NCBI GenBank assembly: GCA_964651705.1
Contig: CAZYWZ010000008.1
Span: 1 to 64,000, forward strand
From: JADLBR01 sp964651705
GTDB taxonomy: Bacteria > Verrucomicrobiota > Verrucomicrobiia > JADLBR01
Length of the DNA: 64,000 nt
Direction of reading: 5' to 3'
This document shows positions 48,118 through 56,986 of this stretch, one piece after another (the stretch's first letter is position 1; the number at the start of each line of letters is the position of its first letter). The notes under the pieces are model-generated. The model saw only the letters and a list, made by a program, of their open reading frames with translations, did not search any database and was not told the origin of the DNA. Made by a program: the position numbers and the translations under genes.

Positions 48118-49401
48118 TTATACCGGCTGCGTTCTCCCGGGCAGCGGGACGGGGGGAACGGGCAGGGGCCCGAGTTCATATTTCGGCGGGCGGAGATCCA
48201 ATTTCGAGGCGTTCATGATCCAGTCCCACTGGATGGCGCGGCCGGTGTAGACGGCGGTGCGGCCGAGGACGCCGGTCATGGTGGCATCGACGAGGCGATT
48301 GCCCTCGATGATGGGCTTGCCCTCGCGGATGCCCTGGACGAGGGCCTTGTGCATGGTGTCGTCGCCGCTGGCGGGCTTGCCGTCGAATTGCCAAGGTTTG
48401 TCGCCGAGGATCTGAGCGGAACCCCGGTCGACCTCGGCGCGGCCCCTGGTGCCGTGGATGACGTTGCCGATGCGGTTGGTGACGCCCTTGATCTGGGTGG
48501 CGAAGGCGAACATCGTCAGACCGCTGGGGTATTCGTAGCGCACGGCGAAGTGGTCGTAGATGTTGCCGAACTGCGGGCCGGTGCGGACCTGTCGCCCGCC
48601 GACGCCCTGCGCGGTCTTTGGCGTGGCGCCCATGACCCAGTTGGCGACGTCCAGGTTGTGGACCAGCTGCTCGACGAAATGGTCGCCCGAGAGCCATGTG
48701 AAGTAGGGCCAGCAGCGGATCTGCCATTCCATGTCGCTCCAGTCGGGCTTGCGGTCCTCGTAGTGCCACAGCTCCATGTCCCCGATCCAGTGCGACTCGA
48801 TGTGCGTGAGTTCGCCGATCTGGCCGTCGCGGATGCGCTGGATCAGTTCGAGGTACTGGGGCGCGTAGCGCTGCTGCGTGCCGACCACCATCGAGAGCTT
48901 CTTCTCCTCGGCGCGTTTGGTGGTCTCCGCCAGGGCGCGGAGGCCGACGGGATCCACGCCGCCGGGCTTTTCTAGGAACATGTGCTTGCCGGCGTCGACG
49001 CAGGCGGCGGCCATCTCGGGGCGGAATCCTGGCGGCGTGAGCAGCATGACGAGGTCCACCTCTTTCATGGCGAGGACCTTCTTGTACGCGTCAAAGCCGA
49101 GGAAGATCTTGTCGGGGGTGACCTTGGTCTGCTCGGGGGCCTCCTTCTGGAGCCTCTTCATGGCGACGTCGACCTTGTCCTGGAACATGTCGGCGATCGC
49201 GACCAGCTCGACGCCCGGGGTGGATTTCAGCAGGAATACGGCGTCCATGGTGCCGCGGTTTCCCGCGCCGACCATGGCGACGCGGACGGCGTCGGAGCCG
49301 GCGGCGAACACGCCCGGCGCTGGCGCGGCGATGGCGGCGGCACCCGCCGCGGTGGTCTTGATGAAGTGCCTTCGGGTGAGTGGCGAAGGGGTGGGTTGCA
49401 T
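48118..49401 (-). CDS. Tat-exported Gfo/Idh/MocA family oxidoreductase
   Basis: 427 residues. Twin-arginine signal LTRRHFIKTTAAGAAAIAAP (8-27) directs folded export with bound cofactor. NAD(P)-binding start VAMVGAGNRGTMDAVFLLKS, then DLVMLLTPPGFRPEMAAACV and HMFLEKPGG, with the catalytic-type Lys of the EKP motif. C-terminal domain: HWIGDMELWHYEDRKPDWSD and FVEQLVHNLDVANWVMGATP. Exported Gfo/Idh proteins of this type act on sugars and are common in Verrucomicrobiota. The substrate is unknown. It stands alone. Confidence 0.93.
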   Translation of the reverse strand: MQPTPSPLTRRHFIKTTAAGAAAIAAPAPGVFAAGSDAVRVAMVGAGNRGTMDAVFLLKSTPGVELVAIADMFQDKVDVAMKRLQKEAPEQTKVTPDKIFLGFDAYKKVLAMKEVDLVMLLTPPGFRPEMAAACVDAGKHMFLEKPGGVDPVGLRALAETTKRAEEKKLSMVVGTQQRYAPQYLELIQRIRDGQIGELTHIESHWIGDMELWHYEDRKPDWSDMEWQIRCWPYFTWLSGDHFVEQLVHNLDVANWVMGATPKTAQGVGGRQVRTGPQFGNIYDHFAVRYEYPSGLTMFAFATQIKGVTNRIGNVIHGTRGRAEVDRGSAQILGDKPWQFDGKPASGDDTMHKALVQGIREGKPIIEGNRLVDATMTGVLGRTAVYTGRAIQWDWIMNASKLDLRPPKYELGPLPVPPVPLPGRTQPV

Positions 49402-49521
49402 GGGGTTCTCCTGTGTGTGTGCGATAGGTTCCGCGGATGGGTGAGGCCTGTCAAGCGAGCGGTATCGGGCCGTGATCCCGGGGATTGTCGAACGGGGTTA
49501 GGGTCCCATAATGATGTTTGG

Positions 49522-50316
49522 ATGGGCGCTGGCGACGAGATCATGGTGACGGCGGAGGCGAGGCGCGTGAACGAGGCCACGGGCAGGGTGGTCCGGGTGG
49601 TAGACCGGCGGGGGCTGCCGCGTTGGAGCGCGATTTGGGAGCACAACCCGCGCATCGCAACTAGGGATTTTCGTGGGGAGGCGGTGGAGTTGCGCAACGG
49701 GCCCGGCTGCAGGCATTATCTGGCCGAGGGTCGCCCCGATCGGTTCGTATTTCTCGCCGGTGCGGTGACGGGCCCCGGCGAGATTTGGTTTGACCGCCCC
49801 GAGAGGGAGGAGGCGGAGGCGTTGCGCGCGGGGCGACCCTATGTGGTGATCGAGCCGCACGTGGATTGGCGATTCGGGCACACGCTGAACAAGGATTGGG
49901 GGTTCGGGCGGTGGCAGGCGGTGGTTTCGGCCATGCCGGGCATCCGCTTCGTTCAGGTTGGGCCGCCCGGCGTGCGCGGCCTGGAGGGGGTGGAGCGATT
50001 TGAGAGCGAGAGGTTCCGGCGGGCGCTGGTCGCGATGGCGGGCGCCTCCCTGTATGTGGGACCCGAGGGAGGTCTGCATCACGCCGCCGCCGCCCTGGGC
50101 GTCCGCGCGGTCGTCGTGTTCGGCGCCTTCGTTTCACCGTCGGTGACCGGCTATCGGTCCCACAGAAATATCGCCGTGGCGCATCCCGGATATCCCCTGG
50201 GGTGCGGCTTGCGCTCCGCCTGCCGCGAGTGTCGCGCGGCGATGGAATCGATAACGGTGGGTCGGGTGATCCGGGAGATCGAGGCGGCACTGGCCGATCC
50301 GGGCGTCAGGGGCTAG
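49522..50316 (+). CDS. Glycosyltransferase family 9-like protein
   Basis: 264 residues, starting MGAGDEIMVTAEARRVNEAT, a GxGDEIM opening typical of a GT9/heptosyltransferase-like subgroup. The C-terminal half carries VVIEPHVDWRFGHTLNKDWG, GIRFVQVGPPGVRGLEGVER and ASLYVGPEGGLHHAAAALGV, the GT9 nucleotide-sugar site. It is shorter than WaaF (about 345), so the N-terminal domain is reduced. Acceptor unknown. The next gene starts 9 bases after its stop, so the two are likely co-transcribed in a surface-glycan locus. Confidence 0.75.
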   Translation: MGAGDEIMVTAEARRVNEATGRVVRVVDRRGLPRWSAIWEHNPRIATRDFRGEAVELRNGPGCRHYLAEGRPDRFVFLAGAVTGPGEIWFDRPEREEAEALRAGRPYVVIEPHVDWRFGHTLNKDWGFGRWQAVVSAMPGIRFVQVGPPGVRGLEGVERFESERFRRALVAMAGASLYVGPEGGLHHAAAALGVRAVVVFGAFVSPSVTGYRSHRNIAVAHPGYPLGCGLRSACRECRAAMESITVGRVIREIEAALADPGVRG

Positions 50317-50325
50317 CCTTTTCCC

Positions 50326-51156
50326 ATGGTGGTCGTGCTTGGAGCGGGATTCGTGGGGACCGCGATAGCGCGCAGGCTCGCGCGCGACGGGCGGGAGCAC
50401 GGGCTGCTGTCGAGGTCCCGGGTCAACTACACCGATCCGGCCGCCCTGGCGCGATGGCTGGATGCGCATCCCGCCGAGATGCTGCTGAACGCCGCGGGCT
50501 GGAATGGCCGGAATGTCGATGACGTGGAGCGCGATCCGGAGCGGAGCCGCGAGGCCAACGTGGCGTTGCCGGAGCGCCTGGCGCGCGAATGCGCGGCGCG
50601 GGGCATCGCTTTCGTTCACCTTTCGACCGGGTGCGTCTTCCATGGGCGGGGGCCGTTTCACGAGGAGGACGAACCGAATTTCCTGGAGACCGTCTATGCG
50701 CGGCACAAGCTCGAGGCGGAGCGGCGGGTGCTTGGCGTCGCGGGCGCGTGGATCTTCCGTCTTCGCCTGGCTTTCTCCGGGATTGATCACCCGAGGAATC
50801 TCCTCACGAAGCTCCGGGGCTATCCGAGGATTTTGCCGGGGGTTCAATCGGCGACGTGGCTTGAGGACTTCGCGATGCGATGGTCGCAAGTCGTTAGGGC
50901 GGCGCCGCCGGGGATCTACCATGCGGTGCAGCCCGGCCCGCTCGACGTGGTTGCGGTCGCCCGGGCCCTTGGAAATCCTTCGCCGATCTGGGAACCGGAG
51001 GAATTCCGCGAGGCGGGACACGCGCCGAGGAGCGAATGCCTGTTGGGCACGGCGAAGTATGAGGCGGCGTCGGGTGGCGCTGTGCCCGATGGCGCATCGG
51101 GTGTCGCGGCCAGCATCGCATCGATGGCCCGAGATTCTGATGCGACGATCCGCTAG
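50326..51156 (+). CDS. RmlD-like NAD(P)-dependent sugar-nucleotide reductase/epimerase
   Basis: 276 residues. Extended SDR: VVVLGAGFVGTAIARRLARD (nucleotide loop), LLNAAGWNGRNVDDVERDPE, LSTGCVFHGRGPFHEEDEPN and the catalytic Tyr-x-x-x-Lys in YARHKLEAE. This plan fits dTDP-4-dehydrorhamnose reductase-like enzymes. RmlA, RmlB and RmlC are not in the window. It probably makes a deoxysugar donor for the glycosyltransferases around it (inference). Confidence 0.85.
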   Translation: MVVVLGAGFVGTAIARRLARDGREHGLLSRSRVNYTDPAALARWLDAHPAEMLLNAAGWNGRNVDDVERDPERSREANVALPERLARECAARGIAFVHLSTGCVFHGRGPFHEEDEPNFLETVYARHKLEAERRVLGVAGAWIFRLRLAFSGIDHPRNLLTKLRGYPRILPGVQSATWLEDFAMRWSQVVRAAPPGIYHAVQPGPLDVVAVARALGNPSPIWEPEEFREAGHAPRSECLLGTAKYEAASGGAVPDGASGVAASIASMARDSDATIR

Positions 51157-51195
51157 CCGAATGGCATCGGCCGAGGGAAGGGGGCAAAGGGAGCG

Positions 51196-52113
51196 TTACG
51201 CCCTCCCTCGCCAGGGGCGCCACCATGGCGTTGGGCTGCGCCCCGCGCGGGTGGCTCGTTCCGGGTCCTCGGTCAGGTAACCCAGGGACAGGAGGAGAGG
51301 TTTCTCGATCGCAAGCACCTCTCGCTGCGCCTCCGCTGGGGCGGCGCGGAATTTCCCGATCGATGTGGTCTTGACCGAAGGGGCGATAGAGCGGATCGCC
51401 GGGTCAGGCTCCGCGACGCCCGCGAACCGGAGGGCCTTCTCGGCGACGGTCTCAAACGACTGGCACAGGGCCTCGTAACGGATTTCCAGAAGGCGCTCGC
51501 GCAGCATCGCGCCGTAAGTCCGGCCGACCCTCACGCTGTTGGCCCAGTGCAGGGCATTGTAGACGTGCGGGCGCCTCGCGTACTGTTCTTTCTTGAGGCG
51601 GTCGCCTTCCCACCAGCGGATCCGGTCGGTGTCGAAGTAGATCTTCCGCCAGAACGGGGTGTTGGGCGCCTGGTGGTCGCAGAAGGCGACGTCGCGCCCA
51701 TCGCGAACGAGGTGGATGTATTTTGCTCCGGGGAACAACCGGTCGACGACGGGGAGGATGTGGGACGTCTCGCAGAGCTTCCAACCCCACGGCTGGGCGC
51801 AGGCGCGCCCCGCGAGATGGGAGGCGAAAACCGATTGCGACACTTCGGCCAAGGCCGCGATCTCCGCGGGATCGTCCCACAGTGGCGCGTAATCTGGGTA
51901 GTGTCGCGTCACCAGCCACTCGACCAGCCGGAGCACGTCGAGCGAGTCGCGCGACTCGTTTAGATGGGATCCGAGAAATATCCCGCCCGCCTCCAGCAGG
52001 CCAGCCAGCAGGCGGCTGCCGGAGTGCGACTTGTTGTATATGATGATGGGCGGGGGGAGCCCCGACACGGATTGGGCGAGGGCGCTCGCGTTGGGCGAGG
52101 CATCGGGTGTCAT
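51196..52113 (-). CDS. Sulfotransferase family protein
   Basis: 305 residues. PAPS-binding signatures: 5'-phosphosulfate loop IIYNKSHSGSRLLAGLLEAG near residues 24-43 and 3'-phosphate loop YIHLVRDGRDVAF. Later LRERLLEIRYEALCQSFETV is typical of bacterial sulfotransferases. It would transfer sulfate to a glycan or lipid, fitting the surface-glycan locus. The start MTPDASPNASAL was chosen because upstream codons overlap the divergent methyltransferase region. There is no signal peptide, so it acts in the cytoplasm. Confidence 0.88.
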   Translation of the reverse strand: MTPDASPNASALAQSVSGLPPPIIIYNKSHSGSRLLAGLLEAGGIFLGSHLNESRDSLDVLRLVEWLVTRHYPDYAPLWDDPAEIAALAEVSQSVFASHLAGRACAQPWGWKLCETSHILPVVDRLFPGAKYIHLVRDGRDVAFCDHQAPNTPFWRKIYFDTDRIRWWEGDRLKKEQYARRPHVYNALHWANSVRVGRTYGAMLRERLLEIRYEALCQSFETVAEKALRFAGVAEPDPAIRSIAPSVKTTSIGKFRAAPAEAQREVLAIEKPLLLSLGYLTEDPERATRAGRSPTPWWRPWRGRA

Positions 52114-52200
52114 GGGAGTTGGCGCGATCTGGGGTGGGCGCTTGCCCCTTTTGCCCGCGGCGATAGTATGTCCGCCACAGTCATGTGAAAGGCGGGCGAA

Positions 52201-52788
52201 GTGCACCCGAGAATCTTCCGCGAGTTTGAGCGCATCTGCCGGACGTATGGCGCCGGGGGTGCCGTGCTGGAAATCGGGGCGGTTGCGGGGCCGGACTCGT
52301 TGCTCTGCCTCGATGCCCTGGCTTGTGCTTCGGAGAAGGTGGGCGTCAACCTGAGCCCGCCGTCGCGGTTCCGGGATTTCGAGATCTTGCAGGCCAACGC
52401 CAATAGGCTCGACATATTCGATCCTTGCAGTTTCGACACTATACTCTGCAACGCGACCCTCGAGCACGATCCCTTTTTTTGGAGGACATTGGAGGAGGTG
52501 AGGCGGGTGGGGCGGCCGGGCGCCCTCGTGGTGATCGGCGTGCCGGGATACGCCAGTCATCCGTGGCTGGAGCGGTTCAAGCGCCGCCGGATCGCGGTGA
52601 CCGGGCGCTGGCTGTGGGGGGCCCTGCGCGCCTCGACGCCGACCTTGGTGGTGCACGACTATCCCGGCGACTACTACCGCTTCAGCGAACAGGCGGTGAG
52701 GGAGGTGTTCTTTTCTGGCATGTGCGACGTCATCGTGCGGCGGCTGATGGTGCCCCCCCGCCTCATAGGCGCGGGGCGATTGCTGTGA
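52201..52788 (+). CDS. Class I SAM-dependent methyltransferase
   Basis: 195 residues with a GTG start preceded by AAAGGCGGG. SAM loop region AVLEIGAVAGPDSLLCLDAL, then FDTILCNATLEHDPFFWRTL and VRRVGRPGALVVIGVPGYAS, the methyltransferase domain 11 pattern. The end YPGDYYRFSEQAVREVFFSG is typical of those associated with glycan clusters. It may methylate a sugar. Its TGA abuts, base to base, the TCA complement of the convergent glycosyltransferase stop. Confidence 0.85.
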   Translation: MHPRIFREFERICRTYGAGGAVLEIGAVAGPDSLLCLDALACASEKVGVNLSPPSRFRDFEILQANANRLDIFDPCSFDTILCNATLEHDPFFWRTLEEVRRVGRPGALVVIGVPGYASHPWLERFKRRRIAVTGRWLWGALRASTPTLVVHDYPGDYYRFSEQAVREVFFSGMCDVIVRRLMVPPRLIGAGRLL

Positions 52789-53844
52789 TCACTTCGCGGC
52801 GCGCACGCGCTCCAGGATTTCGAGCAGCGCGGGGAACCATTTGCGCGCGGAATACTCTTCCTCGCAATAGCGGCGACCGGCCCGGCCCAGGCGGAGCCGC
52901 AGGTCCTGGTCGTGGATCAGCGCCCCGATGGCCTCGGCCCACTGCGCCTCGGAGTCGGCACCCAGGCCGGCGCCGCTCTCGTCGATGATCTTGCGATTGA
53001 CGCCGATGGGAGTGGCGATGAAGGGCAATCCGCCCGCCATGTATTGGAGGATCTTCGTGGCGCACTTGTGCCTCTGAAAGGGTTCGTCGACAAGGGGCAT
53101 GAGGCCGACGTCGATGCAGCGGGAGATTCTCTCCTCGACGCGCGGCGACCACGGGATCCAGCGCCACCGCAGGTCGCCCGCCGGCGGACGCGGTCGCGGG
53201 CGCGATATGATCACGAAGTCGAAGCCCTGGGCGCGCTGCATTCGCCCGAGGGATTCCCAGTGTGGGTAGAGGGTCGTCTTGATCGAGAGATCGGAACCGA
53301 GCCAGCCGACGCGCGGGCGGTCTGGCGCGGGGTCGGATACTCCGCGCGGCAGGTAGCGGTCGGTGTCCACGACGGTCGGCAGCACCGAAACCCGGTCGGT
53401 GAACTGTCGCGCGTGGGCCGCCAAGAGCTCGTTTCCGGCGGTCACCCAGCGGGCGTTCTCGCACATCCATCGGACCTGCGGCCCCTGTTCGCCAAAATAG
53501 ATGGCGTCGTCAAAATCGTAGAGCACCCGCGGATTTCTCTGGAGGAGCCGCTTTTCCCAGGTGATGTCCCAGTCGAGGGTGTCCCGGTTCACGAAGACCA
53601 CATCGGCCGACGCGGCGTCGCGGACATCGCGGTGCCGGGCGATCTCCCGCAACGATCGGAGCAGCCGTTTGTATCTTGATTTCCATGGCTGCTTTCGGAA
53701 TGGTCTGGGGAAGGGGCGGGGGGGGAAATTTGGGCGGGTGATGGCCCTCCAGCCGGCCCTGCGGAAGTGGCGGCGATAGAGGATGAACCGGAATCGGCTG
53801 GCGGGGTCGAACGTGCTGTAGACGAGGCCCATTATGGTCGGCAT
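52789..53844 (-). CDS. Glycosyltransferase (GT4-like)
   Basis: 351 residues. GT-B fold with RVLYDFDDAIYFG and VTAGNELLAAHARQF in the N-half and VLPTVVDTDRYLP at the linker. The donor-binding half has RPRVGWLGSDLSIKTTLYPH, IDVGLMPLVDEPFQRHKCAT and KILQYMAGGLPFIATPIGVN. The last fits the E-x7-E type region of GT4 enzymes, though with substitutions. Start MPTIMGLVYS; the second Met is also possible. It is next to another GT4 on the same strand in the glycan locus. Confidence 0.85.
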   Translation of the reverse strand: MPTIMGLVYSTFDPASRFRFILYRRHFRRAGWRAITRPNFPPRPFPRPFRKQPWKSRYKRLLRSLREIARHRDVRDAASADVVFVNRDTLDWDITWEKRLLQRNPRVLYDFDDAIYFGEQGPQVRWMCENARWVTAGNELLAAHARQFTDRVSVLPTVVDTDRYLPRGVSDPAPDRPRVGWLGSDLSIKTTLYPHWESLGRMQRAQGFDFVIISRPRPRPPAGDLRWRWIPWSPRVEERISRCIDVGLMPLVDEPFQRHKCATKILQYMAGGLPFIATPIGVNRKIIDESGAGLGADSEAQWAEAIGALIHDQDLRLRLGRAGRRYCEEEYSARKWFPALLEILERVRAAK

Positions 53845-53888
53845 GGTGGGAGATCGATTGAATGGCCTGGGTCGTTCGCTGGCAATGG

Positions 53889-55043
53889 CTATTGGCCCAG
53901 TCGGCGGGCCGCGACTCGCTCGTAGAGCGAGGCGATTTTCGAGAACTGCGCGGCATGGTGGAATCGGCTTGCCCGCCGGGATGCGGCTGAGCCGATGAGA
54001 GCCCATCCGAGCGGCGTCCTGTGCGCGCGCATGGCGGTGGCGAGGGCTTTGGCGTCGGTCGGGTTCGGGACGATGAGGCCATCCACACCGTCGTCCATGA
54101 GCTCGGACGACCCGTTGCTGGGGGTCGTGATCACCGGGAGGCCGCTGGCCATGGCCTCGAGCGCGGCGAGGGGGCAGGGGTCGTAGAGGGCGGGATGCAC
54201 CATGACGTCCGCGGCGTGGTAAAGCGGGCGGAGGTCATGGACGTAGCCGAGGAATCGGACGCGGTCCGCGATGCCGAGCCGCTCGGCCTTTAGCCGATAT
54301 CTTCCGATGGGCCCGTCGCCCGCCAACCAGTACTGGAAGGCGGCATTGGGTTCGTTTCGGCAAATGATGGCAATGGCCCGCAGGGTGGCGTCCACGCCCT
54401 TGAGCGCGAAATTCTGTGCGACGCCCAGGAAGACGATCCCTTCGGTCTCCGATAAGTTGGCGCGGAGGCGGGTGCGATCGGCGGCGCGCCCGAGCGGAGA
54501 GAATCGCGCCGTGTCGATGCCGTTGTGGATCACTTCGATCCTGCTGGGGTTGGCGCGATGGAGTTTCAGGAATTGGTCGCGGACGAGGTGGGATACCGCG
54601 ATCAGGGTGACGCGGGGGTCGGCGAAGGCCATTTCCTCCACGCGCCTGCGCGCGCGATACAGCCGCCGCCATCGGGGCGCGAGAAATTCTCTCCATCTGT
54701 CCGACAGCGGGCGCGCGGGGGCCTCCGCCCGTCGTGCGGCGAGGCGACTGCCGCCGAGGGGGTGATAGATATCGCAACGCCCGATGCTTCCGGTGTCGTG
54801 GAGGACATCCGGCGCCAGCGCGCGGGCGGCGGCCTCGAGCGCCATGGCGCGCCGCGCGTGGTCTTTCGGCCTCTTGACCGGGACCACCTCGACGCCAGCG
54901 GGGACCGCGGCGGGTTCGATCACAAACGCGACGACGCAGGGCCGATGGCCGTCCGTGACCAGCCACTGGGCGTACTGGGCGACCCACGCCTCCAGGCCGC
55001 CCCACGAGGGGTCGAAGCGGTCGAGCACCAGTGCCACTTTCAT
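53889..55043 (-). CDS. Glycosyltransferase family 4 (WaaG-like)
   Basis: 384 residues. MKVALVLDRFDPSWGGLEAW is the typical GT4 N-terminus. VEVIHNGIDTARFSP-like linker (IEVIHNGIDTARFSP), GIVFLGVAQNFALKGVDATL, WLAGDGPIGRYRLKAERLGI and VHPALYDPCPLAALEAMASG (E-x7-E motif) place it with WaaG-type LPS core glucosyltransferases. The ATG overlaps the stop of the upstream heptosyltransferase gene (ATGA), so the two are coupled and likely act on the same LPS core or O-glycan. Confidence 0.92.
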   Translation of the reverse strand: MKVALVLDRFDPSWGGLEAWVAQYAQWLVTDGHRPCVVAFVIEPAAVPAGVEVVPVKRPKDHARRAMALEAAARALAPDVLHDTGSIGRCDIYHPLGGSRLAARRAEAPARPLSDRWREFLAPRWRRLYRARRRVEEMAFADPRVTLIAVSHLVRDQFLKLHRANPSRIEVIHNGIDTARFSPLGRAADRTRLRANLSETEGIVFLGVAQNFALKGVDATLRAIAIICRNEPNAAFQYWLAGDGPIGRYRLKAERLGIADRVRFLGYVHDLRPLYHAADVMVHPALYDPCPLAALEAMASGLPVITTPSNGSSELMDDGVDGLIVPNPTDAKALATAMRAHRTPLGWALIGSAASRRASRFHHAAQFSKIASLYERVAARRLGQ

Positions 55044-56131
55044 CGCGTGACAGCCTCATTGGATACGGCGCGAGATAGCGCGCGCATGACCCCGTCGACA
55101 CCGAGGTCTCGCATGCAACGATGGTGCCCCAGAGGGCAGGTCTTCTCCTGGCACGGGCCGCATTCGACCTGGATCCTGAGCCAAGACTCCCGGGGGCAAT
55201 GCGTGTCCGTCCACTCTGGCGCGGTGGGTCCAAATAGTGCTATGACAGGAAGGCCAAGTGCGGCGGCAATGTGGCGCGGGCCGCTATCGGTTGTGACCAG
55301 TGCCGCGCAGCGCCGGAGGCAGGCCTTGGTCAGGCCAAGCGAGACATCACGGTCGGCCAGATGCACGACCCGCGGGTGGCTCGCGGCCCGAGAGATGTCT
55401 CGCGCGCGCCCGCGCTCGTCGGGCCCGCAGATGAAGAGGGAATGGCGGCCGAGTTCGACGGCGACGCGCCGGGCCAGTTCCGCAAAATGTTCGTCGGGCC
55501 AGAGTTTTGCCGCTCCATAGGCGCCGCTGGAATTCATGGCGATCACGGAACCGTCGCCGGGCAGCCCGAGTTCGGCGAATGCCCGGTCGGCGGCAGCGTC
55601 GTCCTCGGGTCGGGTGGCGATTTCCATGCGGGGGCTTTCTGGAGGGCAGCCGAGGGCGCGGGCGATGTTCAGGTAATAGTCCACGGCGACCGCGCGGGGC
55701 CAGCCCCCTTTGCCGGCGGGCGGTCCTAGCGGATCGGTGAGGAGATGGTCGCGGCCGTTTCGGGCGTACCCGATCCGTTTTCTGGCTCTTCCGGCACTTG
55801 CCAGTTCGGCGGTGCGGAGGTTGTCGATCAGTAGGATGGCCAGATGAAATCGCCGTCGCCGCATCCGCTCGGCGATGGCCTTGGCGCGGAGGGACGGGTC
55901 TTGGGAGCGGTGGTCGAATGGCCAGATCTCGTCGAGGAGGCGGGTCCCATCCAACGCGCCGATGACGGTCGGCCGCGCGATGCCCACGATATGGGACGCC
56001 GGGCCAAAGTGACCGTGGATGGCGCGCAGGGCGGGCGTCGCCATCACGGCGTCACCCACCCAATTCGGTAGGAAGACGGCGATCCGGTAACCGGGCCACA
56101 ATCGGCGGATGGCGTGTGGCAGGAGGTTCAC
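55040..56131 (-). CDS. waaF: Lipopolysaccharide heptosyltransferase (WaaF-like, GT9)
   Basis: About 363 residues. Heptosyltransferase II opening IAVFLPNWVGDAVMATPALR, then ILLIDNLRTAELASAGRARK, RIGYARNGRDHLLTDPL and VIAMNSSGAYGAAKLWPDEH. RRCAALVTTDSGPRHIAAAL is followed by LPVIALFGPTAPEWTDT. The family adds heptose to lipid A-core, so it predicts LPS with a heptose core. The start is uncertain: GTG 56131 is used here; ATG 56203 would add 24 residues and overlap the divergent gene. Confidence 0.9.
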   Translation of the reverse strand: MNLLPHAIRRLWPGYRIAVFLPNWVGDAVMATPALRAIHGHFGPASHIVGIARPTVIGALDGTRLLDEIWPFDHRSQDPSLRAKAIAERMRRRRFHLAILLIDNLRTAELASAGRARKRIGYARNGRDHLLTDPLGPPAGKGGWPRAVAVDYYLNIARALGCPPESPRMEIATRPEDDAAADRAFAELGLPGDGSVIAMNSSGAYGAAKLWPDEHFAELARRVAVELGRHSLFICGPDERGRARDISRAASHPRVVHLADRDVSLGLTKACLRRCAALVTTDSGPRHIAAALGLPVIALFGPTAPEWTDTHCPRESWLRIQVECGPCQEKTCPLGHHRCMRDLGVDGVMRALSRAVSNEAVTR

Positions 56132-56176
56132 GTCCGGGACGTATACCGCAATTTCGGCCCGGGCGCGAGCGGGCGC

Positions 56177-56986
56177 ATGTCCCGATTGAAACGGGGAGGC
56201 CATGGGGTTACCGTCCTCGACTCCATGATCCCCGGGCTGAGTTTTTGGGAGCTGGCAAGGTGCCGCGCCTGGGCCGCCTGGCTGGGCGCGCTGCGGCCCG
56301 GACTGCGGGGGCTGCACCCCCTGCTGCGGGATTGCCCTTTTGCGCAGGTGGTCTTGGGTCGTCCGCAGCCGAAGCGCCTTCTCCTGATTGGGTCCGGGGT
56401 TACGCCGTGTCCCGAAGAATGGCTGCGGCGCGATGGCATCGGTGCCGTGTACGTGAACGAAAAGATGCTGGGGGTGGAGCCGTACTCCCACCTCGAGCCA
56501 TACGCGATAGTGACGCGCAAGAACCCGACGGCGGATCTCGTGCGGGAATTCGCTTCGGGGCATCCCGCGCGCCCATTGGTTTTCGAGTTTAATTCGGGCG
56601 AGGCCGCCCAAATGATCTGCGATGAGAGGGGGCGTTTCTTTCGGTTTCCGGTTAACCGGGGCATGGACGGGGCGTGGTTCGAGGCCTACAATCGCGCGGT
56701 CCGGGCCCGTGCGGGGAATCGGCGGCTTCGTCTTACGACCGGTTTCTACGTGACCCTCTGGCTGCTATCGGGAGCACAGGAGGAGATCACGATAGTCGGT
56801 TTCGACGGGCACCTCGGGCTGGCCGACACTTCGGAGTATCGGTTTCACGCTCGGCCGGGCTGCCGGATGGATCGGAGGTTCCACGACCTGTCCTTCGAGT
56901 GGTCGTTCCTGGAGGCCGCGGTGCGGATCGGGCTCCGCCGCGGCGTGCGGGTCAACGTCGCGCGGCGGGCGGGTGGAGCTACCTGA
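56177..56986 (+). CDS. Possible sialyltransferase-like glycosyltransferase
   Basis: About 269 residues. There is no certain family match. The order RLLLIGSGVTPCPEEWLRRD, then GAVYVNEKMLGVEPYSHLEP, then LTTGFYVTLWLLSGAQEEIT and IVGFDGHLGLADTSEYRFHA recalls GT29/GT42 sialyltransferase folds. Those have an N-terminal G-x-G-P/S loop, a Ser/Thr-Gly helix and a VGFD/VYGFG strand. Context in an LPS locus supports a sugar transferase. The start could be ATG 56225. The end overlaps the convergent sulfatase by 8 bases. Confidence 0.6.
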   Translation: MSRLKRGGHGVTVLDSMIPGLSFWELARCRAWAAWLGALRPGLRGLHPLLRDCPFAQVVLGRPQPKRLLLIGSGVTPCPEEWLRRDGIGAVYVNEKMLGVEPYSHLEPYAIVTRKNPTADLVREFASGHPARPLVFEFNSGEAAQMICDERGRFFRFPVNRGMDGAWFEAYNRAVRARAGNRRLRLTTGFYVTLWLLSGAQEEITIVGFDGHLGLADTSEYRFHARPGCRMDRRFHDLSFEWSFLEAAVRIGLRRGVRVNVARRAGGAT

